From Calothrix sp. PCC 7103 (GTDB lineage: Bacteria > Cyanobacteriota > Cyanobacteriia > Cyanobacteriales > Nostocaceae), in the NCBI RefSeq assembly GCF_000331305.1, contig NZ_KB217472.1:38425-102424 (forward strand): DNA of 64,000 nucleotides, given 5' to 3'. Shown here one piece after another: positions 18,829 to 26,588 of the stretch. The position numbers and the translations under genes were made by a program. The notes under the pieces are model-generated. The model was not told where the DNA came from. It ran no database searches and worked only from the letters and a program-made list of their open reading frames with translations. Position 1 is the stretch's first letter. Each line of letters starts with the position of its first letter.

Positions 18829-19689
18829 TTAAATTTCTGTTGTATACCGCTCATAGAGAGATATTATTTTTTGCTTCAGCCTTTCACGCACACTTTCGGG
18901 TGAAACAATTACAATATCTGGCACTTCCCGCAAAACTTCGCGAATAAACCAGTAAGTACTTTCGACGCGCCTAACGACTCGTCGCACTGGTTGAGAACCA
19001 GGTAACAACTCACTTACTGTATCCTCGTTTCTGGTTTTATAAGCAAAAGCCAAACGACCAAATAAATGCATTTCTACTGGTAGTTCTGCTAAAGTTGGGC
19101 GCCACTTTCCAGCCACAGGAAATACACCTGCTTCAGAAATTCTATCTAGCCGTAAACTCCAGTTATTGCACAAAGGCTCTAAATCAAAATTTCCTTCTGT
19201 TTCTTCGCACCAGCAATCAAGATATTGTCGTTCTTCATGGGGAACTACTTTGGCATGACGGACAGTGAAGCTCCACAATTTACCTGTTGCATCTTGGTAA
19301 GAAAACTGAAATGGTTTCTGGCAATGAATATAACGATTGATTTCTATCCGCCAAGCTGGAGGAGGGTTGCCCAAAAAACGCTCTAACTCGGCTCGCAAAG
19401 GCAATGATAGTTCACTGCGTTTCAACAGCAAGTCAGCAAGCATTAACGCTTCTTCCATCTCGCCAGCATCCGTTAAAGTATCGACAGCTTGCTTAAGCGC
19501 TGTAATTAGGGCTTCTGGCCAATCATTATTGGGAGCAATAACTAGCTCACGACGAGCGATTGCCTCCACAAGCCTAGAAATATTTGGACGCTCCCCCCAC
19601 TTCATTCCAAATTCAAAAGCAATTTTCTCTAACCGAGCTTTATCTGTCTCCGATATAGAAAGGTTAATAGCGCGACTTTTTTTTTCCAC
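18829..19689 (-). CDS. WYL-domain transcriptional regulator
   Basis: The GTG start is supported by AAGGAG five bases upstream. The 286-residue protein has an N-terminal segment (1-50: RAINLSISETDKARLEKIAF, SRLVEAIARREL) that looks like a ribbon-helix-helix or compact HTH. A WYL domain follows (about 105-200: QKPFQFSYQDATGKLWSF, HAKVVPHEERQYLDCW, RLDRISEA) with the C-terminal extension. It is divergent from the MBL-E2/E1/JAB operon with only about 105 bp between starts, so it probably controls that operon, possibly by sensing a ligand through WYL (inference). Confidence 0.8.
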   Translation of the reverse strand: MEKKSRAINLSISETDKARLEKIAFEFGMKWGERPNISRLVEAIARRELVIAPNNDWPEALITALKQAVDTLTDAGEMEEALMLADLLLKRSELSLPLRAELERFLGNPPPAWRIEINRYIHCQKPFQFSYQDATGKLWSFTVRHAKVVPHEERQYLDCWCEETEGNFDLEPLCNNWSLRLDRISEAGVFPVAGKWRPTLAELPVEMHLFGRLAFAYKTRNEDTVSELLPGSQPVRRVVRRVESTYWFIREVLREVPDIVIVSPESVRERLKQKIISLYERYTTEI

Positions 19690-19794
19690 AGTGACTCCTT
19701 CCCAAAATGTGCGTACACTTTATAAGCACAAATTTCCCAATCCTATGTTTTACATGTCATAATTGTCGCATTAACGTATTTAGCGCACAAAGGT

Positions 19795-20964
19795 ATGCTT
19801 ATGGTAGCAGAACTAACTGTTTTTCCTGTTGATAATGGCGATATGACGCTAATTGAGTTGGAAAGCGGCAGGAAAATACTTATAGATGTAAATATTAGAG
19901 GTGCTGCTGACAACCCTGACGATTCAACACCCGATGTAGCAAAAATGCTGCGGGAGAAGTTAAAACGCGATAGTCAAGGACGTTTATATGTAGATGTGTT
20001 TTTACTATCGCATCCTGACAAAGACCACTGCCTAGGACTAGAAAGGCATTTCCATTTGGGTTCGCCAGACACATATTCCAAATCTGACGATAAAATCTTC
20101 ATCCGAGAAATATGGTCATCGCCAATAGTGTTTCGCCGTGCTTCAAGGATATTGATTTTATGTCCTGATGCTTCTTCATTTAGCACAGAAGCAAGGCGCC
20201 GAGTGAGGTACTTTCGAGAAAATGGTTTAGCTAGGGTAGGAGATGGTAATCGCATTCAGATAATGGGCGAAGACGAAAATGGTAAAACCGATGACTTAGG
20301 TTCTATCTTGGTAAAAGTTGGTCAATTAGTCACCAAAGTTAACGGTGTTGTTGACTACAGCATGACAGCTAAACTGTTAGGACCTCTACCCAAATCTGAT
20401 AACGAAGAGGAAGAAGAAGCCCTAGCCAAAAATCGCTCAAGCGTTATTCTCAGCTTTGACATTAAAGGTGGTGGAGTTAATGATGCTTGCCGCTTTCTCA
20501 CTGGCGGTGATGCTGAAGTCGCTGTCTGGGAACGCCTATGGACGGAACATCAAAATACTGATTGGCTTGAATACGATATTCTTCAAACTCCACACCACTG
20601 CTCTTGGCGTTCTTTATCCCACGACAGTTGGAGTAATTTGGGTGAAAAAGCAAAAGTTAGCGAAGATGCTAGAAATGCTTTATCTCAAGGGCGTAGTGGC
20701 GCCTTCATTGTGGCAAGTTGTAAGCCTATTAGCGCGAACGACTCTGACCCGCCATGTATTCGCGCAAAGCGAGAATATGAAGCAATTGCCAAAGAAGTAT
20801 CTGGTGAGTTTTTATGTACAGGAGAATACCCAACCAAAAAATCCCCAGATGTTATGGAATTTGAAATTGACAAAAGTGGACCTCGTTTGAAGAGCAAGGT
20901 AATGGCAGAGTCTTTATACTCAACTGGAATTATTATTGGTAAGCAACCATTTGGTCACGGATAA
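19795..20964 (+). CDS. MBL-fold protein of ubiquitin-like operon
   Basis: The 389-residue metallo-beta-lactamase-fold protein has an HxDxDH-type metal motif SHPDKDH (H73, D75, D77, H78) and later elements LTGGDAEVAVWE and QTPHHCSW, as in ComEC-like MBL hydrolases that act on DNA or nucleotides. It has no signal peptide. It begins an operon: the E2-E1-JAB gene follows after 15 bp and the membrane protein after another 33 bp. The C-terminus is KQPFGHG: a terminal glycine after a short flexible tail, the kind of end an E1-like enzyme can adenylate. An alternative Met is two codons downstream. Confidence 0.85.
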   Translation: MLMVAELTVFPVDNGDMTLIELESGRKILIDVNIRGAADNPDDSTPDVAKMLREKLKRDSQGRLYVDVFLLSHPDKDHCLGLERHFHLGSPDTYSKSDDKIFIREIWSSPIVFRRASRILILCPDASSFSTEARRRVRYFRENGLARVGDGNRIQIMGEDENGKTDDLGSILVKVGQLVTKVNGVVDYSMTAKLLGPLPKSDNEEEEEALAKNRSSVILSFDIKGGGVNDACRFLTGGDAEVAVWERLWTEHQNTDWLEYDILQTPHHCSWRSLSHDSWSNLGEKAKVSEDARNALSQGRSGAFIVASCKPISANDSDPPCIRAKREYEAIAKEVSGEFLCTGEYPTKKSPDVMEFEIDKSGPRLKSKVMAESLYSTGIIIGKQPFGHG

Positions 20965-20979
20965 AGGAGTATACTCGCA

Positions 20980-23292
20980 ATGTCTAGCTTTGAAGGTAAG
21001 CAATTTTCTTTTCCTAATGGTGTCAAAGCAGAAATTCAGCGTGGTATTTCCTTAATTGCAGACCACCCATCAGTCAAAAAAATATTACAGGTGCATCTGA
21101 ATGCTAGCAATAATATTGATGCGGTGGTTGCAATAAAGCTTGGACTTCCCAACAAATGGATGGCTTCAGGTAAAAGTCCAAATGGAGTTTCTGCAATAGA
21201 GAATGTAACTTTTTCGTTTCCGCAAAGTTTTCCTGTTCACGCACCAACAGTAAAACTACGTGCAGACTTTGACCGTTCCCTGGCTCATGTGCAGCCAAAT
21301 TTATCTACAGAAGCCGTTTTTCCTTGTATTTATGAAGGCGACATTGATGAGTTACTTCATGATCAAGGACTTTGGGCAATTGTAGACCAAGTAGTGTCTT
21401 GGCTAGAAAAGGCAGCGATGAACCAACTAATAGACCCCAGTCAAGGTTGGGAACCTGTCAGACGAGATACCCTTGAGGACATTATTGTCGCAGATAGTGA
21501 TTATTTACACGGTTTAGTTGATGGTAAAAACGGTTACGTGCTGTTAGCATTTGGCTACTTAAAAATCAAAAAACCCAAGTCACCCAATAGTTTTTCTAAG
21601 CAGCATATCATTTATGGACAAATAAGTACATACCAACTAAGAGCAAAAGAGTTAGATGTAGTTTTTCATGAAATGATGGGTACTAAGTCCTCATACGGAC
21701 GTAGCCTTGCTGTTATTGTTACTCCTGATAAGCAGCCAAATGGTGAACTTCAAATTGCAGATAAGTATTCCCCAGAAAGCGTCACTGACGTTGATAGCCT
21801 ACGGAAGCGAGCTTTTGAATGTGGGTGTCACAAAAACTTTGAAAGAGCTATTTCTTTTCTTCAGCAAAGACTTGACTTGCTAAATTCTAATGGTGCAACA
21901 TTTCCAATAGCTGTTATTCTATGCGTTCGCCGTCCATTTCATCTCATTGGGAACTCATCCGATATTGAGTTACTGCCCTATATTGTTGAGGTAGGGGCGC
22001 CACAACTTTTAGTAAAAGGCGAAAAAACACCTGTTTGGAGTGCAGGTCATAAATATGCGATAACCAAGAAGCTACTGCAAGCGTTTTCCTCTGAACAACC
22101 ATTACCAGAAAATCGAGATATAGTTCTCGTTGGTTGCGGAAGTGTTGGGTCAAAAATTGCAATCCATATGGCTCGCTCTGGTGTGGCGCCGTCAATTGTT
22201 ATTGATAAAAGAAATTTCTCACCCCATAATGCCGCGCGTTATGCACTTTTACCTGAAGCCAGAAATAAAGATGTTGCGTGGATTGGTTCTAAAGCTAAAG
22301 CACTTGCATTTGCCATTCAGGGTTTAGCGCAAAAATCAAAAGGTTTTCATGTAGATATTACTCAAGCAGTCCACAATTCAAAACTATTAAAGGAGCTTTT
22401 CCCAAAAGATACATGGGCAGTTATCAATACAACAGCATCGTTGACTGTACGAGAAGCCTTAGCTGCAATTGAACCCAAAAAATTACCAAGAATCATTGAG
22501 ACATTACTATACGCTAATGGTACTTTTGGGCTAATAACTGTTGAAGGACTTGGTAAAAATCCAAATTCGATTGACCTTATTGCCCTTTCCTATGAAGCAA
22601 TGAGGGTAAACACCAAATTGAGGGATGCAGTATTTACACAAGAAGATTCAATTGCTTACCATGCCACAGGTACTGGATGCGGCTCAAGAACAATGATTAT
22701 TTCCGATGCCAAAATATCTATGCTAGCGGCATCAATGGCTACAGGTATTTCTAAAATGGGTGCTTCTTGTTTGCCTTCTTCTGGTGGTCGTATTCTTATA
22801 GGAACAGTTACAGATGATGAAATGGGACTTAACTGGACAAGCATAAATGTACCACCTTTTCATATTGCACCTATTAATAAAAACTCATCATGGACTGTTA
22901 GGATATCTGAAACCGCTCATCAGAAGATTTTGAAAGACTGTGCAGAGCATCCTTTAGTAGAAACAGGTGGCATTATCGTTGGGCGTATATCCGAGACGCA
23001 GCAAGCTTTTATAGTGACAGATATTTTACCCGCACCGCAAGACAGCAAACGTTCAAAGTATGAGTTTGTACTAGGCACGGATGCTGTCAATAAAATGCTA
23101 CAAGAATACTCTTCATCATGTAATTACGCTCTTTATTGCTTGGGAACCTGGCACAACCACCTCAGCGATTCCGAACCTTCCGAACGCGATTTACAAACAG
23201 CAAAGGAAATAGCAAGGCGCCAAACTATTCCTTCAGTTTTATTAATCAAAACCCCAACCAACTATTGTGCTATATCAGCATCAATATCCTAA
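20980..23292 (+). CDS. E2-E1-JAB fusion, bacterial ubiquitin-like conjugation enzyme
   Basis: Start supported by AAGGAG ten bases upstream. In this 770-residue protein, residues 1-150 are an E2-like (UBC) domain with candidate catalytic C116 in FPCIYEG after FSFPQSFPVHAPTVKL. About 375-620 is a ThiF/E1 adenylation domain with the nucleotide loop VGCGSVGSK (about 384-392) and RNFSPHNAARYALL. About 645-770 is a JAB/JAMM isopeptidase with E661, H725-N-H727 and S734-x-x-D737 (HNHLSDSEPSERD). In type II CBASS the same activities are split between Cap2 (E2-E1) and Cap3 (JAB); here one chain combines them. No CD-NTase or ubiquitin-like protein is adjacent, so the target is unknown. Confidence 0.9.
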   Translation: MSSFEGKQFSFPNGVKAEIQRGISLIADHPSVKKILQVHLNASNNIDAVVAIKLGLPNKWMASGKSPNGVSAIENVTFSFPQSFPVHAPTVKLRADFDRSLAHVQPNLSTEAVFPCIYEGDIDELLHDQGLWAIVDQVVSWLEKAAMNQLIDPSQGWEPVRRDTLEDIIVADSDYLHGLVDGKNGYVLLAFGYLKIKKPKSPNSFSKQHIIYGQISTYQLRAKELDVVFHEMMGTKSSYGRSLAVIVTPDKQPNGELQIADKYSPESVTDVDSLRKRAFECGCHKNFERAISFLQQRLDLLNSNGATFPIAVILCVRRPFHLIGNSSDIELLPYIVEVGAPQLLVKGEKTPVWSAGHKYAITKKLLQAFSSEQPLPENRDIVLVGCGSVGSKIAIHMARSGVAPSIVIDKRNFSPHNAARYALLPEARNKDVAWIGSKAKALAFAIQGLAQKSKGFHVDITQAVHNSKLLKELFPKDTWAVINTTASLTVREALAAIEPKKLPRIIETLLYANGTFGLITVEGLGKNPNSIDLIALSYEAMRVNTKLRDAVFTQEDSIAYHATGTGCGSRTMIISDAKISMLAASMATGISKMGASCLPSSGGRILIGTVTDDEMGLNWTSINVPPFHIAPINKNSSWTVRISETAHQKILKDCAEHPLVETGGIIVGRISETQQAFIVTDILPAPQDSKRSKYEFVLGTDAVNKMLQEYSSSCNYALYCLGTWHNHLSDSEPSERDLQTAKEIARRQTIPSVLLIKTPTNYCAISASIS

Positions 23293-23325
23293 TTTATTTA
23301 GTAATAACGTGAGGTATATTCCACA

Positions 23326-23961
23326 ATGTCTAGTGAAGCCAAAACCCTAAACCAGCAAAATAGCTCGTCTATTAACGCTTATATTGTCATTAATCTTCTA
23401 ATGTTTATAATGTTGAAACTTGGCTTACCAATTAACAATACCATTGAGTCAGTAGTAAGCAAAATACTCACTTCCGCAACATGGCTACTTATTTTTGGTA
23501 TTTTTACACAAATCATCAATAGTCAATTTAGTTCTCAAATGAAAGCAGTGATAGTTTTTTGGAGATTCAAAGAAGCACTTCCAGGCTATAGAGCTTTCTC
23601 ACATTTTATGCATAGAGACCCAAGAATAGACCCTAGTTTATTAAAATCTAAACTTGGTAATCTACCGAATAAACCAATGGAACAAAATAGACTGTGGTAC
23701 AAGCTATATAAAAAACATGAGTCCAAAAAAGCTGTTGTAGACGCACATCAAAAATATCTCTTAACGAGAGATTTAGCTAGCTGTAGCTTTTTATGTTGTA
23801 CAGTTTTAGGTATAGCAGGATATTTTCTCCTAGCAAACACCCAAATTTGGAGAATCTATACATTCATATTGTTCATGTTGTTTCTTATAATTTCTAACGC
23901 TGCTAGAAATTGCGGTGAAAAGTTGGTTAGCAATGTGTTGGCTGAAGAAAGTAGTACTTAA
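23326..23961 (+). CDS. multi-TM membrane protein of ubiquitin-like operon
   Basis: In this 211-residue protein, hydrophobic segments lie near residues 18-37, 44-62, 146-170 and 172-190, with a soluble stretch between (FWRFKEALPGYRAFSHFMHR, DPRID, QNRLWYKLYKK). The gene follows the E2-E1-JAB gene by 33 bp with a GAGG ribosome-binding site. Topology suggests a paired-helix membrane protein similar in idea to SLATT-type effectors. A role as a membrane-disrupting effector or a membrane anchor is inference from context. Confidence 0.75.
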   Translation: MSSEAKTLNQQNSSSINAYIVINLLMFIMLKLGLPINNTIESVVSKILTSATWLLIFGIFTQIINSQFSSQMKAVIVFWRFKEALPGYRAFSHFMHRDPRIDPSLLKSKLGNLPNKPMEQNRLWYKLYKKHESKKAVVDAHQKYLLTRDLASCSFLCCTVLGIAGYFLLANTQIWRIYTFILFMLFLIISNAARNCGEKLVSNVLAEESST

Positions 23962-24254
23962 ACACTAGCCTGACTAGTCCGCTCCAACCGGATTCTTATG
24001 CTGCATTTGGTGCTAAAACTTTACAGTTCCCACCATAGTGTTCCATCAGTGCGAGTTGTCAACACACAACGTCTTTTCCCTCCATATTAGACCCATCCGA
24101 AAACTTGCAAGCCTCTATCTACAAGGCTTTGAGACCACTCCTTGCAGATTTTGTTCCAACGTGGAAATCAGGGTTTGATATAGTTACTGATAGTTTAGAG
24201 CAGAAAAATAAATCATCTAGTACCGACGCAAACACAATTTTCAATTAATATGAA
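23962..24254. other. intergenic, possible IS debris
   Basis: About 290 bp between the membrane protein and the transposase. No intact gene or clear terminal inverted repeat was found. Confidence 0.4.
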
Positions 24255-25154
24255 TTATGTTGTCGGTAAAACAAAAGCTCCTATTCGTAATCTTACTAAA
24301 CCGCAAACTAACAAAACTATTTCGTTATAAACATTCGCATTTAATCTAAATCTCTGTGACGCAACTTGAAAAATTTTAACAACACGTATCAAATGCTCCA
24401 CAAAGATACGTTTGCTAGATAAAACTTTATTTTCTTCTTTCTGTTTTTCATTTAATTCTTGTTTCTTTTTTCTTTTATGAGGAGTGGTAATATTTTGACC
24501 ACCTTGATAAGCCTTATCTCCTTCAAATTCTTGGTCGTTACTAAAATTATTCTGTTGTTCCCTATATAAGTTAATATCCGCTGTTGGACCAGGAAAACCT
24601 ACTTTCATATCAATTATATCTTTTCCTTTTGGTAAGGAAACCATTTGACTTTTCATAGTATGTTGTCTTTTCTTTCCAGAGAAAAACTTTTTTTGCGTTT
24701 TGTTATCGGATGGTCTGTCAATCGGCTGTTCCAGACTATCAACTAGCAACTTATAATTCGTTAATATCTCTTGTACAATCATCAAATCTCCTTCCTTATC
24801 TTCAACCTGTTCTAATAAACTAGAAGGCAAAATATTACGTAATATTTGTCTCCAATAATGAAAAATATCATTCGCTGTAGTTTTCGATATATTAAATATC
24901 ATTCCCAAAACTTCAAATGTGGGTATTTGTCTCAGATAAAATACGCACAAACATACTTGTTCTGGAATAGACAAGATTTCTTTGCGTCCACCTCCGGGAC
25001 GATGTATTCTAACTTTGCTTTGTTCAAGTTTAAACTGTTCTTCTTCATGATACTGCTTCGCACAGTTTACAAGGTCAGTAAATTGCTCATAACTAATCCC
25101 TAACACTTGCTTGGCGCGCGATGGGTACTTTTGTATATAATCAAAGGTATTCAT
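24255..25154 (-). CDS. IS5-type transposase (DDE_4, HTH_Tnp_4)
   Basis: A 299-residue transposase: N-terminal HTH part (LSIPEQVCLCVFYLRQIPTF, EVLGMIFNISKTTANDIFHY) and DDE core with VDSLEQPIDRP, FPGPTADINLYRE, FEGDKAYQGG and the conserved C-terminal FVEHLIRVVKIFQVASQRFR. This resembles the IS5 superfamily transposases with a DDE_Tnp_4 domain common in cyanobacteria. It looks full length. Terminal inverted repeats could not be identified by eye. It sits just downstream of the MBL-fold gene at 25232, which may have lost its 3' end to the insertion. Confidence 0.85.
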   Translation of the reverse strand: MNTFDYIQKYPSRAKQVLGISYEQFTDLVNCAKQYHEEEQFKLEQSKVRIHRPGGGRKEILSIPEQVCLCVFYLRQIPTFEVLGMIFNISKTTANDIFHYWRQILRNILPSSLLEQVEDKEGDLMIVQEILTNYKLLVDSLEQPIDRPSDNKTQKKFFSGKKRQHTMKSQMVSLPKGKDIIDMKVGFPGPTADINLYREQQNNFSNDQEFEGDKAYQGGQNITTPHKRKKKQELNEKQKEENKVLSSKRIFVEHLIRVVKIFQVASQRFRLNANVYNEIVLLVCGLVRLRIGAFVLPTT

Positions 25155-25231
25155 TATTTAATTGAGTTGTGGTAGAGGGGTCAATTATACTTTCTACCAT
25201 TTTTTGTACCCAAATCATATTCCGGACGTGT

Positions 25232-25945
25232 CTATTGTATTCCCCTGGCATGTTGAGCGTAAGTATTTACCATTTCCTGAGTTGCGTATTTCTTGGGCCC
25301 ATCAGATATTATTATAGCTGAAGGTACGCAGTAATCGAATACTTGTCTGCAATAGCCATTCTCTCTCCCATGATGTGAAGCTATAAAATAGTCAACTCCC
25401 CGTAAAGCTTGCCTAAATCTTTCTTGTTTAAGAAGTTCTTCCCAACCCGGTTTTTCTATATCACCAGGGATTAAAAAAGTTGTGTTTCTGCATTTAAGAA
25501 AGACAACCAAACTAATATTATTAGTATCCTCAAAATCAGGGTAATTATTGTGAAAAATTTCCCAATCCATATTAGGAAAATCCGGCGGTGTACTAACTCC
25601 TACCGTATAAGACTCTATCATGTGTAGTAACACTTTCATAGCATCACTAAGAAAACCTGACTTAAGCTTTAGTCTTCTTAATTCTTCTGCTGAAATAGAC
25701 TTGTTTCTATAAAGCGTCAGGATACTTAAATTTGAATAAACATTTGGTAAATCACTTATATGGTCTTCGTCGTAATTGGTAACAAATAAACTTTCAATTG
25801 AACGATGTCCCCTATTGAAGAAATAACTTGAAGGTCGAAATTTATTTACACCATGATGCCCGCAATCAAATACCATTAAATTTTTGTTATCCGCTTCAGC
25901 ATAAGCACAGAATCCATGCTCAACATCCAGAATTTGGAATCTCAT
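25232..25945 (-). CDS. ComEC-like MBL-fold hydrolase, possibly 3' truncated
   Basis: A 237-residue protein with MBL-fold motifs: LDVEHGFCAYAE, NLMVFDCGHHG, TNYDEDHISDL (metal motif with the first His replaced by Asn), FLIPGDIEKPGWEEL, and FIASHHGRENGY. It is a second, only distantly related MBL in this island (cf. 19795). The end, QHARGIQ followed by a stop, falls where relatives continue with about 20 more residues, and the transposase begins 78 bp further on, so truncation is possible. The short ORF at 25970-26209 precedes it by 24 bp. Confidence 0.65.
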   Translation of the reverse strand: MRFQILDVEHGFCAYAEADNKNLMVFDCGHHGVNKFRPSSYFFNRGHRSIESLFVTNYDEDHISDLPNVYSNLSILTLYRNKSISAEELRRLKLKSGFLSDAMKVLLHMIESYTVGVSTPPDFPNMDWEIFHNNYPDFEDTNNISLVVFLKCRNTTFLIPGDIEKPGWEELLKQERFRQALRGVDYFIASHHGRENGYCRQVFDYCVPSAIIISDGPKKYATQEMVNTYAQHARGIQ

Positions 25946-25969
25946 GAAATCAAAAACGTCCGTATTTTA

Positions 25970-26209
25970 CTAGTGGTGAATTTCAATGATATCGCGTAAA
26001 TCAATACATCGTCCTCCCGGTATAAACAAACCAGGCGCCAGTTCGCTATTATTTGTGCCAACGACAATTGACTCTAGTATTACCCGACAAATTTGTCCTT
26101 GAGGGTTGGTTGATATACCCCAGTACACAATCTTTTTGGCAGCATAATTTTTACAATTCACATCCCGCACCTCAAGACAACTTGCGATACTATATATTAG
26201 AGCAAACAC
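25970..26209 (-). CDS. hypothetical 79-residue protein
   Basis: Not recognised. The C-terminal half (QICRVILESIVVG, PGLFIPGGRCIDLRDIIEI) looks like a real folded protein; the N-terminal 20 residues are less convincing, so the start is uncertain. It is co-directional with the MBL-fold gene, 24 bp upstream of it. Confidence 0.4.
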   Translation of the reverse strand: MFALIYSIASCLEVRDVNCKNYAAKKIVYWGISTNPQGQICRVILESIVVGTNNSELAPGLFIPGGRCIDLRDIIEIHH

Positions 26210-26346
26210 TAGAAAATAACATTATTTTCTGTCACAAGCAATCTTATGTCAAATAAAACGAGCGCGTAACAGTGACCTCAGCCAATCGGGAAGTATTATC
26301 TTCACCAATCACATCACCTTCACATCTGAAGATAGGATGTGCTTTT

Positions 26347-26366
26347 TTCCAATAACGTTATTGGAA
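26347..26366. repeat. 20-bp palindrome, copy 6
   Basis: TTCCAATAACGTTATTGGAA, the most distant copy from parAB. It is followed by GAACATAGT, as after copy 4, and lies about 120 bp before a sequence shared with the parB upstream region (26462-26518). Confidence 0.7.
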
Positions 26367-26461
26367 GAACATAGTCATTGGCAGCGTTTTTTGTTGCAGG
26401 TACCACTCCAATACCCTTGCGGAGGTTAAAAACTGTGTTCCGGAGCGACGGACGGCGTGGG

Positions 26462-26518
26462 TTTTGTTTACTTGCTCCACTAGAAATAACGATAATTGGT
26501 CATGGGACAATTGGCGCC
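26462..26518. repeat. copy of the parB upstream sequence
   Basis: About 55 bp matching 12195-12250 (TTTGTTTAC-TGC-CC ... AAATAA-GATAA-TTG, then TCATGGGACAATTGGCGCC identical). Copy one lies 35-90 bp upstream of parB. Together with palindrome 6 this looks like a fragment derived from a partition locus. Confidence 0.6.
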
Positions 26519-26588
26519 TCGGTTTTGTTTAAGAATTTTGATGGCGAGAAGACGGGGCGCACATCTCGCTGTGAAAAACTGAGCTTTA

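Noticed and set aside
15146..19689. Possible type II CBASS with the 17015 nucleotidyltransferase as the CD-NTase
   Set aside because: The NTase has GG-x-VRD/DID motifs like CCA/poly(A) enzymes rather than the GS...DxD CD-NTase pattern, and a WYL gene in the opposite direction separates it from the E2-E1-JAB operon.
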